Below are positions 23,661-30,884 of a DNA stretch of 55,110 bases, in pieces (positions within the stretch are counted from its first letter, which is position 1; every line of letters starts with the position of its first letter). This DNA comes from CAYNJY01 sp964397755 (GTDB taxonomy: Bacteria > Patescibacteriota > Microgenomatia > UBA10105 > UBA927): the NCBI GenBank assembly GCA_964397755.1, contig CAYNJY010000008.1, forward strand, positions 1-55,110, in the 5' to 3' direction. A program made the position numbers and the translations under genes. Under the pieces are notes generated by a model. That model was not told the origin of the DNA and did no database searches. It worked only from the letters and a program-made list of their open reading frames with translations.

Positions 23661-23858
23661 ATGAAGAGGCGTCGCACACCTTCCCGACGAGACCGTGCAG
23701 TCTCGTGGCTTCCCATCGACAGTAGAATTCTGCCGCCCCTCTTTACCTTTGGTCACGTCAGGGGATGGACGCGCTTTTTCCTCTCTGTCGAAATAGCGCT
23801 CACGTCGCTCGTTGTCCTGGGTACCCTCTTGCTCGTCGTTGTCTCCGTTTTTCGTTAA
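23661..23858 (+). CDS. small single-pass membrane protein of 65 aa
   Basis: Begins MKRRRTPSRRDRAVSW, a strongly basic tail, and ends with one transmembrane helix (LVVLGTLLLVVVSVF); expected topology is N-terminus inside. Unknown family. The reading frame extends far upstream, but the TACAAT box at 23648-23653 argues for the ATG at 23661. Its stop overlaps the uvrD stop on the other strand by two bases, consistent with a real, tightly packed gene. Confidence 0.6.
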   Translation: MKRRRTPSRRDRAVSWLPIDSRILPPLFTFGHVRGWTRFFLSVEIALTSLVVLGTLLLVVVSVFR

Positions 23859-25831
23859 AGAAGAAGATCGTCCTCGGAAAACCCCCGGTTGGGTGAAAGA
23901 GAAACCTGTAGATTCAGTACGTGCTGGGGGATATCGGCTATGAAGCGCGACACCACGTTCTGTGTCCGAGTTCCAAAGTAGAGCCGGCGGTTTGCGTACG
24001 TGAGGTACAGTCGCTCCTTCGCTCTCGTAATGCCGACGTAACAAAGCCGCCGCTCCTCTTCAAGCTCATCGCGCTCAAGGAGTGCGCGGCTGTGTGGGAA
24101 GAGCCCCTCTTCCATACCGACAATAAAGACAACGGGGAATTCGAGTCCCTTCGCAGCATGGAGGGTCATCAGGGTAACGGCGTTCCGCTTCTCATCGATC
24201 CTCGCCGTATTTGACGGCGTATATTCCTGCTCGACGAGCGCGACGTTTTCAAGAAACGCCGTAAGATTTGGAAACTCTGTCGCCACGGATCGAAGTTCTT
24301 TGATGTTCTCGAGCCGGTAGGCTTCTTCTTCGACGTTGGCATCATAGAGGGAGAGGTATCCTGTCACATCGAGGACGGTATCCAAAAGTTCAAGCGTCGT
24401 GGGTTCAACGAGTTTCGTATCTTTCTCCTTTTTTTCTGCGAAGGAAAGAAATCGCTCGAGTCTGGCTTTCCCAAGCTTCTCCACACGTTTATATGACACC
24501 GTATCTTTCCTGTTAGCAAGAAGACGCAAATACGCAAGGACGTCCTTTATTTCTTTCCGTTCGTAAAACCGTGTTCCACCGACGAGTACATACGGTACAC
24601 CCGCGTGGAGAAAGGCTTCCTCGAGGACCCGGGACTGTGCGTTCGTTCTATAAAGAGTTGCAAAATCCGTGAATGGCCTTCCTGACTGGAGGATGGTTTG
24701 GATGAGAAATGTCGCCTCGTCGTGTTCATTTCTCGCTTCATAGAGTGTGATTTGGTCTCCTCCCTTTTTATCAGTCCATAGCTTAAGGATTGGGTGCGTG
24801 GTATTTTTTGCGATCACACAGAAGGCCGCATCGAGTATCGTCTGGGTTGATCGGTAGTTCTGTTCAAGGTGGAATACCGTTGCGTCAGGAAAATCTTTTT
24901 GGAAATTTATGATATTTCTGAAATCAGCCCCGCGCCAACGGTAAATACTTTGGGAGGCATCGCCGACAACCGTGAGGTTCCGATAGCGGTTCGCCAAGAG
25001 TTTTGTGAGCGCATACTGCGCGCGATTGGTATCCTGGTACTCGTCAACAAGCACGTAGTGGAACCGTTCTTGGTATGAGCCAGCAGTCGCCGGATGCTTT
25101 TCAAAAAGCTGCACTGTCTTCATGAGGAGATCATCGAAGTCGAGGGCCTCGTTTTCGACTAACAGCTTCTGGTAGAGGAGATAGACGCGGGCGACGGTTT
25201 CTTGAAAATAACCTCTCGCGTACTGCGGGTACTCAAGGGCAGTAATAAGCTCATTTTTCGCCTGCGAAATAGTTCCGAGCACAGCTCCCGGGTGAAAGCT
25301 TTTGGTCGAAATATCAAGAGTTTTCATAACGTCTTTCACAGCGTCGAGCTGGTCCTGTTCGTCGTAGATGAGAAACGATGGTGATACGCCGATGTGTGTT
25401 CCATCTCGGCGAAGGATTTTGACGCACAGAGAGTGGAAGGTGCCAGCGAAGGGAAGCTCCAGTGCGGGTCCTGCCGCGCCTCTCCCTCCCGTCGACGCTC
25501 GCATTCCGTGCAATCCATCCACCAATGATTCTCCTAAAGAGGAAGGCTGCGCATCGACGAGTCCCTTCCGGCGCGTCACCCGCACTCCTTGTTTATCGGC
25601 AAGAAGCTTGCGTATCCGTTCTTTCATCTCATTTGCGGCCTTGTTGGTAAATGTGACCATGAGTAGGTTGTGTGGGGAAACCTTTTTTTCTGCAATGAGG
25701 TAGGCGACGCGGTAGGTGAGTACTCTCGTCTTGCCGCTGCCGGCGCCGGCAAGGATAAGGACCGGACCGTCGGCATGGATGACTGCGGCTTGCTGATCGG
25801 GATTTAGGTCATTGAGGATGTTCGTCGTCAC
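23855..25831 (-). CDS. uvrD: UvrD/PcrA superfamily I DNA helicase
   Basis: 658 residues from GTG 25831, whose TATTAT box lies 6 bases upstream. Motifs: LNPDQQAAV, LAGAGSGKTRVLTYR, VTFTNKAANEMKER, GTFHSLCVKILRRD, VDEYQDTN, VGDASQSIYRWRGAD, NYRSTQTILDAA, LMTLHAAKGLEFPVVFIVGMEEG and YVGITRAKERLYL. It is the 3'-5' repair helicase of nucleotide excision and mismatch repair. No long C-terminal Tudor-like tail follows. A 42-codon insertion (25461-25586) separates the Ia-motif region from GTFHSL; it is bounded by 9-bp inverted repeats and is absent from the usual PcrA spacing. The ATP- and DNA-binding motifs are all intact. Confidence 0.93.
   Translation of the reverse strand: MTTNILNDLNPDQQAAVIHADGPVLILAGAGSGKTRVLTYRVAYLIAEKKVSPHNLLMVTFTNKAANEMKERIRKLLADKQGVRVTRRKGLVDAQPSSLGESLVDGLHGMRASTGGRGAAGPALELPFAGTFHSLCVKILRRDGTHIGVSPSFLIYDEQDQLDAVKDVMKTLDISTKSFHPGAVLGTISQAKNELITALEYPQYARGYFQETVARVYLLYQKLLVENEALDFDDLLMKTVQLFEKHPATAGSYQERFHYVLVDEYQDTNRAQYALTKLLANRYRNLTVVGDASQSIYRWRGADFRNIINFQKDFPDATVFHLEQNYRSTQTILDAAFCVIAKNTTHPILKLWTDKKGGDQITLYEARNEHDEATFLIQTILQSGRPFTDFATLYRTNAQSRVLEEAFLHAGVPYVLVGGTRFYERKEIKDVLAYLRLLANRKDTVSYKRVEKLGKARLERFLSFAEKKEKDTKLVEPTTLELLDTVLDVTGYLSLYDANVEEEAYRLENIKELRSVATEFPNLTAFLENVALVEQEYTPSNTARIDEKRNAVTLMTLHAAKGLEFPVVFIVGMEEGLFPHSRALLERDELEEERRLCYVGITRAKERLYLTYANRRLYFGTRTQNVVSRFIADIPQHVLNLQVSLSPNRGFSEDDLLL
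25461..25586. mobile_element. 126-bp in-frame insertion with 9-bp terminal inverted repeats, inside uvrD
   Basis: AGTGCGGGT (25461-25469) and ACCCGCACT (25578-25586) are exact reverse complements bounding 126 bp, exactly 42 codons. The encoded peptide (Gly/Arg/Ala-rich, including RASTGGRGAAG) falls where PcrA/UvrD proteins have a short loop before the GTFHSL motif. CC flanks both ends, which may or may not be a target duplication. A miniature element that preserves the frame is the simplest reading; no transposase is encoded. Confidence 0.55.
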
Positions 25832-25835
25832 AAGA

Positions 25836-25843
25836 TATAATAC
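25836..25843. promoter_or_regulatory. shared -10 region of divergent tpiA and uvrD
   Basis: TATAAT on the plus strand (25836-25841) and TATTAT on the minus strand (25838-25843) overlap by four bases. Each ends 6-8 bases before its start codon (tpiA ATG 25850; uvrD GTG 25831), so both mRNAs would be leaderless. TTGAGG (25812-25817, spacer 18) is the plus -35 box. Confidence 0.65.
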
Positions 25844-25849
25844 TAACAC

Positions 25850-26536
25850 ATGAAGAAACTCTCTATCGTGGGGAACTGGAAAAGCAACAAAGGAATTGCC
25901 GAAGCGCAGGATTGGCTTCGGCAATTCAATGTCACATGTCACATGTCACATGTCACATGGGAATACACGACGGTAGTTCTTTGTGCACCGTTTACGCTCC
26001 TTTATCCGCTGAAACAAGAGGTCGTCCGATTACAGTTTCCTCTTGAGCTCGGGGCGCAGGACGTGTCGCCGTTTCCAGACGGAGCATACACCGGGGCAGT
26101 GAGCGCCCGGCAACTTAAGGAGCTTGTTGATTGGGTCATTATCGGTCACTCGGAACGCAGGCGTCATTTTGGTGAAACAGATGAAATACTTTTCCAAAAA
26201 GTTGCTCGAGCAAAAGAGGCAGGGCTTAAGATTATTTTTTGTGTGCCAGATGGTAAAACAGCACTCCCTACCGAGCCAATTGAGGTCGTTGCCTACGAAC
26301 CGGTGTGGGCAATCGGCAGCGGTACCCCAGATACACCGGAGAATGCGAATCAAGTGATGGGAGAAATTAAAAAGCGCTTCCGTTCCCGTTTTATTTACGG
26401 CGGGAGCGTCACCGCGGCAAACGTACTCGCTTTTCTGAGCCAGCCGGCGATAGACGGTGTCCTGCCGGGAGGAGCGAGTCTCGATCCAGACGAATTCAGT
26501 TCCATCGTTGCCGCCTCGCAGCGTCTTTCAGCGTAA
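25850..26536 (+). CDS. tpiA: triosephosphate isomerase
   Basis: 228 residues, shorter than the usual 250. Catalytic residues are in place: Lys in VGNWKSNKG, His in IIGHSERRRHFGE, Glu in VAYEPVWAIGSG, and the phosphate loop IYGGSVTAAN. It interconverts dihydroxyacetone phosphate and glyceraldehyde-3-phosphate. The segment between IIFCVPDG and YEPVWA has about 16 residues instead of about 35, so one barrel helix seems lost. A four-unit heptamer repeat (25929-25956) encodes VTCHMSHVT. The start follows the shared promoter; the LCP gene begins two bases after the stop. Confidence 0.94.
   Translation: MKKLSIVGNWKSNKGIAEAQDWLRQFNVTCHMSHVTWEYTTVVLCAPFTLLYPLKQEVVRLQFPLELGAQDVSPFPDGAYTGAVSARQLKELVDWVIIGHSERRRHFGETDEILFQKVARAKEAGLKIIFCVPDGKTALPTEPIEVVAYEPVWAIGSGTPDTPENANQVMGEIKKRFRSRFIYGGSVTAANVLAFLSQPAIDGVLPGGASLDPDEFSSIVAASQRLSA
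25929..25956. repeat. tandem heptamer ATGTCAC x4 inside tpiA
   Basis: Four perfect 7-bp units followed by a further ATG. Because 7 is not a multiple of 3, gain or loss of one unit would shift the frame of a core glycolytic enzyme. Confidence 0.85.
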
Positions 26537-26538
26537 TT

Positions 26539-27567
26539 ATGGTACGACTACTCAAACGACACTTCTCTGGTAGTCGGGGAAGGGTCATTCGAACAGTCCT
26601 TACCTCGCTCCTTCTCGTATTCGTTTCTGTTGTAGCGTGGTATACGCTTCGACTCATTCGCGTAACAGGGCTCACGCCGACTGCGACTCTCCGACTTGCC
26701 TTTCGCGGTGGCGCGCCGCTCACATCGACAGACGGCAGAACGAACGTCCTCCTGCTTGGCATTCCAGGCGGAAATTATGCAGGGAGAGATTTGACGGACA
26801 CCATGCTGGTGTTCTCGTTTTCCCAGTCCCAACAATCTCTTGCGATGATATCCGTGCCGCGGGATATCTGGTCCGATACCCTGAAAGATAAGGTGAACAG
26901 CGCCTATCACTACGGCGAACAGAAAAAGGACGGCGGGGGATTGCTGCTGACAAAGGTGATTGTCGAAGACATGATCGGGCTGCCGATCCACTACAGTCTT
27001 CTTATCGATTTTTCCGGCTTTACGCGTGTCATTGACACGGTCGGCGGAGTCACGGTGAATGTCCCGACAGCATTTACAGACCCAGAGTTTCCGATCCCAG
27101 GCAAAGAAGAGGATGAGTGCGGTGGCGACCCAACCTTTGCCTGCCGTTACGAAGTGCTCCGTTTCGAGGCAGGGACGCAGGTGATGGATGGAGAGCAATC
27201 TCTCAAGTACGTCAGGAGCCGGCACGCCGAAGGGGACGAGGGGAGTGACTTTGCAAGAAGTAGGAGGCAGCAGGAGGTATTTCTGGCACTCAAGGAAACG
27301 TTGCGATCACCGTCGGTGTGGCTGTCTCCGCGGCGCGTTTCACGACTGGCACAGCTGTTCTCTCAAACGACGGAAACCGATATGAGCGTGGCAGAGCTTC
27401 TCACCGTTGCCAAACTATTCACGCGGGTTCCCAAAGACAGCATACAAAGAATTTCCCTTGAAGAGCTTCTCTATACGCCACCAGTGAGTTGGTACGGGAA
27501 GTACGTGCTTATTCCCGCGGAAAGTTTTGAAGCCATCCACCGCTACGTTGTTGAGCAACTCCGCTAG
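26539..27567 (+). CDS. LytR-CpsA-Psr (LCP) family wall-polymer ligase
   Basis: 342 residues. An N-terminal transmembrane helix (about 15-38) is followed by the LCP domain: TNVLLLGIPGG, LTDTMLVFSF, MISVPRDIW, the hydrophobic-pocket strand VNVPTAFTDP and the SDFARSRRQQEVF signature carrying catalytic Arg. LCP enzymes transfer lipid-linked polymers onto peptidoglycan outside the membrane. Two Cys in a loop (ECGGDPTFAC) could form a disulfide, unusual for the family. It follows tpiA by two bases. It links the glycan genes at 5-11 kb to the wall and is probably the attachment step. Confidence 0.9.
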   Translation: MVRLLKRHFSGSRGRVIRTVLTSLLLVFVSVVAWYTLRLIRVTGLTPTATLRLAFRGGAPLTSTDGRTNVLLLGIPGGNYAGRDLTDTMLVFSFSQSQQSLAMISVPRDIWSDTLKDKVNSAYHYGEQKKDGGGLLLTKVIVEDMIGLPIHYSLLIDFSGFTRVIDTVGGVTVNVPTAFTDPEFPIPGKEEDECGGDPTFACRYEVLRFEAGTQVMDGEQSLKYVRSRHAEGDEGSDFARSRRQQEVFLALKETLRSPSVWLSPRRVSRLAQLFSQTTETDMSVAELLTVAKLFTRVPKDSIQRISLEELLYTPPVSWYGKYVLIPAESFEAIHRYVVEQLR

Positions 27568-27608
27568 GAGAATACTACCAATGAAAAACTCATTTGTCGG
27601 ATTTTGCC

Positions 27609-28022
27609 TTAGAACGCAAGTCCCAGGAGCACCAGGAGGAAGCCTAGGGAAATCGCGCTAGCTCCCAAGACCGACGGGCCAGTGCCGGCAACCGGGACTT
27701 TGGGAGTTGGAATCGGCGTCGGCGTGGCAACGCCTACCGGTGGTGGAGGCGGCGGTGGGGGTGGAGGTTGCACCGTCGGCGTCGGCGTGGGCGTGGGCGT
27801 AGCGGTAGGTCCGGGTGTTGGCGTAGGAGTTGGAGTAGCTGTGGTAATAGCAAAGGTAAGTTTACAGGCTTCGCTCACTGCTTTGGGCATTTCCTGCGGA
27901 ACAGTCGGAGCAACCGGCTCAGGCGTCTCAAGCTTCTTACTGGTGAGATAGGTCATTATCCCTAAACCCGCTGTTATCAAGCTTACGAGAAAGAGATACC
28001 AGTATTTTTTTAGAAAACTCAT
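27609..28022 (-). CDS. Pro/Thr-rich anchored surface protein
   Basis: 137 residues. An N-terminal helix (about 8-27), a short folded region with one Cys, then a long low-complexity linker of TPTPTP and ten consecutive Pro, and a C-terminal PVAGTG motif followed by a hydrophobic helix at the very end. The C-terminus resembles a sortase-type or analogous sorting signal but lacks the usual positive tail. The linker DNA is a GGCGTN-type hexamer repeat. It is the last gene of the minus-strand pilN operon, after the 414-aa gene. Function unknown, probably a surface spacer or stalk. Confidence 0.6.
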   Translation of the reverse strand: MSFLKKYWYLFLVSLITAGLGIMTYLTSKKLETPEPVAPTVPQEMPKAVSEACKLTFAITTATPTPTPTPGPTATPTPTPTPTVQPPPPPPPPPPVGVATPTPIPTPKVPVAGTGPSVLGASAISLGFLLVLLGLAF

Positions 28023-28027
28023 AGGAA

Positions 28028-28059
28028 ATTGTTACATTGTTACATTGTTACATTGTTTC
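28028..28059. repeat. tandem octamer ATTGTTAC x3 plus variant
   Basis: Three perfect ATTGTTAC units and one ATTGTTTC, covering the end of the 414-aa gene and its spacer. Same unit as at 39764-39786. Confidence 0.8.
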
Positions 28060-29302
28060 ATTGCCAGACTCCGTCTTTGAACACTTCCGCCTCAATCTTA
28101 AATGAAGTGACACCGCTCGTCGGAACAGTGAAGTCGAGGGTGAACTCGCCACTACTATTTTTCGTTGACGTTTCGGTGAAAGCCGCGTCGTTCACCCTAA
28201 TTCTGGCCTTACTGGCATTTTGGCCAACCACAGCAAGAACCACGGCATCGCCGGGTTGAAGTGTTGACGGAGTGACTTGCACACCGCCTTTGTAGATTTT
28301 AATGTTTCTACACTGGACAGTCGGCCCTTCGGTAGGAGTCGGTGTACCGCGGACAGTCGGCCCTTCGGTAGGAGTCGGTGTACCGCCAGGACAACTTGGA
28401 TCCGGATTAGCCCCGCACCAAGTACCGGGTGCGGAGCCACCGCTTTGATATTGGCAAGACTCGGAAGTAAGGCAATAGCCTCCCGGCGCTACACTTCTAC
28501 CTCCTGGGCACGAACAGCTGTTTACATGTTTCCATCCCCAATCAGCAGCCGCGTTAGAACATTTATATCTGTTCCCTTGTCCGCCGCAAAAAGGATTGCC
28601 TGTAGTGTGATTAAAAACACAAATCTTATTATTATCTCGATAGGCGTTTTCACAAGTTGCTGGCCCACTGTCTGAAGTTGCTGGCCCACTGTCTGATACA
28701 CACCTACCTGCCGAGTTTCTTTTCTCATTCTCTCCACATTTGCCGAAGTTACTTTCCAATGATTTTTCGATCGTTTCTTTAGTTTGGGGTGCTTCCTTGG
28801 GCTTGGTGATAGAACCTTGGCAAACACGCTGGCAGGTGCTTTCGTCGTATTCCTGTTGGAGACACTTCTTGAAACAGGAGTTAATCAAGGCAGCTTGACT
28901 GCGGGTATCGGCCAGTTGCTGTCGTTGCTTGACGAAATGTGCCAGGAGCGGAATGGTGAGAAGAAAAAACAAAACAAGCGATAAGAGCTTGGGAAGAACT
29001 GGTTTTTTAGGCGGCATACCGGCTGGTGCTGCGTGCGGGGGGTTATTTTGTGGAAGGATTTGATCGACAGGCGCGGCAGCTTCCGCAGAGGACAAGTCAG
29101 CTGGTTTGTCGACGTTGTCTTGGACCAGTGGCTCAGGGGATGACTGAGGGAGCGCGGCAGGTGTTGGAGGCTCGGGCGGGACTTGGTTAGTCGCCTCTGT
29201 TGGTATTGGGTTGTTCTCTGTAGGCGATGGACTATCCGCGGCTTTATTGGCAGCGTCGTTGATTTGCTTCTGCGCTTTTGCCATCAAATCGTCATCACTC
29301 AT
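28058..29302 (-). CDS. Cys-rich membrane protein with cytosolic acidic/Pro N-terminus
   Basis: 414 residues. About 100 hydrophilic, Pro/Ala/Glu-rich residues precede a single transmembrane helix (about 106-124), which would leave the first part in the cytosol. Outside, a Cys-rich region of about 16 Cys follows, then two PTPTEGPTV repeats and an Ig-like C-terminal domain (FTLDFTVPTSGVTSFKIE). Two internal DNA duplications are visible: 36 bp (28316-28387 region) and 21 bp (28658-28699 region). I do not recognise the family. The extracellular Cys pattern recalls that of the protein at 20292, so they may share a module. Confidence 0.6.
   Translation of the reverse strand: MSDDDLMAKAQKQINDAANKAADSPSPTENNPIPTEATNQVPPEPPTPAALPQSSPEPLVQDNVDKPADLSSAEAAAPVDQILPQNNPPHAAPAGMPPKKPVLPKLLSLVLFFLLTIPLLAHFVKQRQQLADTRSQAALINSCFKKCLQQEYDESTCQRVCQGSITKPKEAPQTKETIEKSLESNFGKCGENEKRNSAGRCVSDSGPATSDSGPATCENAYRDNNKICVFNHTTGNPFCGGQGNRYKCSNAAADWGWKHVNSCSCPGGRSVAPGGYCLTSESCQYQSGGSAPGTWCGANPDPSCPGGTPTPTEGPTVRGTPTPTEGPTVQCRNIKIYKGGVQVTPSTLQPGDAVVLAVVGQNASKARIRVNDAAFTETSTKNSSGEFTLDFTVPTSGVTSFKIEAEVFKDGVWQ
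28314..28385. repeat. 36-bp tandem duplication x2, coding
   Basis: Two adjacent copies of a 36-bp unit (containing AGTCGGCCCTTCGGTAGG) encode two copies of a 12-residue Thr-Pro-Thr-Glu-Gly-Pro spacer. Ends are approximate by a few bases. Confidence 0.75.
28657..28698. repeat. 21-bp tandem duplication x2, coding
   Basis: Two copies of a 21-bp unit containing GTTGCTGGCCCACTGTCTGA encode a repeated SDSGPAT heptapeptide in the Cys-rich region. Ends approximate. Confidence 0.75.
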
Positions 29303-29371
29303 AGAAAGATTTCCATGTCCAGCTTAGGCAGAAATAGGAGTGATAGTCAAGCATAAAAAGAATAGTGTCTC

Positions 29372-29387
29372 ATTGTTACATTGCTAC
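29372..29387. repeat. octamer array ATTGTTAC-ATTGCTAC
   Basis: Two units of the dispersed octamer family in the 89-bp spacer between the 427-aa and 414-aa genes; nothing else is seen in that spacer. Confidence 0.55.
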
Positions 29388-29391
29388 TCTG

Positions 29392-30675
29392 TTAGAGTGC
29401 AAAGAAGAAGATACCACTCATAAATATTCCTCCCCCGAGAAGCAACAGAAGAATTGCTGGGAGTTCGTGGCCACTTGTGGGGACCGGTTGGCCGACGAGA
29501 TCGGTGGGCGTTGGCGTCGGTGTGAACGTTGCTGATGGGGTTGCCTCGCCCAAGACCTGGGTGCCGCTTTTGAGTACCTCAAACGTGTGCGTGATCGCGA
29601 CGGGTTTGGCTTTGGCATCAACTGTTGTCATCGTCACACTCTGTTTTCCGGGAGCGAGAAACCGCGTCGGGGTATAGCGCCAGATGCCGTCGCCTCCAAC
29701 TGCCGTTGTGCCGCTCACTGGTTGTGTAATGCCGACCACAACAGAGACGGTTTTGCCTGGAAATCCCGTCCCTTGGATAAGCGGAAGGTTCGTGGTTAAC
29801 GCTTCGCCGTTTGCTGGTTTTGTGATGGCGATGCGGAAAGAGCCCGCAGCAGTGGTTGTTTGCGTCCCCAAGACGCTCGGCTGCGATGAAGCGAGGTTTG
29901 ACTGGGTCTGCTTTTGGGCTTGCTGGCCGCGGAAATCATACGTTCTGCCAAGAGTTATTGCTGGAACTGGAGAGTCATTAAGTGTATCGGTGATTGCCTG
30001 AGCCTGCTCGCCACGTGTGCGCACATGGATTGTTTCCTCAAGTCGATCACCGTCAGCGGTCAGCGAAGAGAGAAGGTCGCTTGTCCTGGAAAGGTTAAGC
30101 GGGATGAGCCAGGTTCCGTTTGGTTTTGTGAGGGCAGAGAGTTCTTGTCCTCCGTCGAGGCGCAGGTAAACGATCGCTCCTGCGATAGGCTGGCCGGTAG
30201 TATCGAGGATCGTGCCATACGCCGGATCAAGGCCGTTACTGACGCTCGTCAGTGTTGGGCCTGTTTGGATACTATACGGCTTTCCCCTGTTGAGGTACGT
30301 TTTCCCATTCGAGACAATTTTTAATGAAAAAAGTGATGTGGGCTTAAGGTTCCGTACCGTGACACTGTGGGTTGTGTACGCCGTGAGGTCTTTCTTGCTT
30401 TTTGGGGACTCCGTATCACGCTCATCAAATATCGTCTGGCGTTTTTGCCCAGGCCCTTCCACGAGTACAGCGCCGGTTGCCGAAGAAGCGGTAGTCCAGG
30501 ATACCGCTATTGACGTGTCAGAAATATTCGTGAAAGTGACCTGCTCGGGAGTAGTTGATCCTGAAGCGCGAGTCTCAAAACGGAATACCCGATCAAATAC
30601 GTACCCGGCCAGAGCAACGAGAGCTATCACGAGAGTTAGTCCGAAGAGCGTTGGAATGGTCCGGATAGTTTTCAT
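29392..30675 (-). CDS. anchored surface protein with FN3, carboxypeptidase-regulatory-like and Ig-like domains
   Basis: 427 residues. Signal anchor (about 8-28), then an FN3-like domain (about 42-138: FTNISDTSIAVSWTT), a carboxypeptidase-regulatory-like beta domain (about 150-245: GTILDTTGQPIAGAIVYLR), and a bacterial Ig-like domain (about 290-378: ITKPANGEALTTNLPLIQGT). A TPTPTP linker leads to PVPTSG plus a terminal hydrophobic helix. It is translated just after the 65-aa gene of the pilN/pilO operon, so it may be a pilus-associated or surface adhesin. The Ig domain resembles that of the cohesin protein at 35471. Confidence 0.72.
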   Translation of the reverse strand: MKTIRTIPTLFGLTLVIALVALAGYVFDRVFRFETRASGSTTPEQVTFTNISDTSIAVSWTTASSATGAVLVEGPGQKRQTIFDERDTESPKSKKDLTAYTTHSVTVRNLKPTSLFSLKIVSNGKTYLNRGKPYSIQTGPTLTSVSNGLDPAYGTILDTTGQPIAGAIVYLRLDGGQELSALTKPNGTWLIPLNLSRTSDLLSSLTADGDRLEETIHVRTRGEQAQAITDTLNDSPVPAITLGRTYDFRGQQAQKQTQSNLASSQPSVLGTQTTTAAGSFRIAITKPANGEALTTNLPLIQGTGFPGKTVSVVVGITQPVSGTTAVGGDGIWRYTPTRFLAPGKQSVTMTTVDAKAKPVAITHTFEVLKSGTQVLGEATPSATFTPTPTPTDLVGQPVPTSGHELPAILLLLLGGGIFMSGIFFFAL

Positions 30676-30677
30676 AA

Positions 30678-30875
30678 TTACAATGTACTCCGCCGTTTCT
30701 CAAGTTCGGAGAGCGTCTCGGTGTCGAGCTTGGGCGAAAGCGGGACGAGAACCTGTTGTGTTGATGGTGAGATTGTCGTCGTTTTCGTTGTCTTCACGAG
30801 TTCAAAGAATACCCACAGAGATACCGTGATAAAAGTAAATATTGAAATGAGAAGTAGATCACGGTCGTTTTCCAT
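30678..30875 (-). CDS. small membrane protein of the pilN/pilO operon
   Basis: 65 residues: one N-terminal helix (LLLISIFTFITVSLWVFFEL) and a short Thr/Ser-rich extracytoplasmic tail ending LSELEKRRSTL. No family recognised. It lies between the PilO-like gene (9-base gap) and the FN3 protein (2-base gap), so it is probably part of the same membrane complex, in the position where some pilus operons have PilP. Confidence 0.65.
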   Translation of the reverse strand: MENDRDLLLISIFTFITVSLWVFFELVKTTKTTTISPSTQQVLVPLSPKLDTETLSELEKRRSTL

Positions 30876-30884
30876 ACTTCGCGT

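Noticed and set aside
26548..27225. 225-aa open frame on the minus strand
   Set aside because: Antisense to the LCP gene; composition (His/Arg/Cys-rich) is that of a shadow frame.
27720..27850. possible CRISPR-like or minisatellite array
   Set aside because: The repetition is a hexamer GGCGTN pattern from Thr-Pro codons, without equal spacers; it is coding low complexity.
27682..27951. Gly/Val repeat protein on the plus strand
   Set aside because: It is the reverse reading of the Thr-Pro linker repeats of the anchored protein at 27609-28022.
28028..28059. short direct repeats as a CRISPR fragment
   Set aside because: Eight-base units with no spacers are a microsatellite-type array, and no cas gene is in the window.
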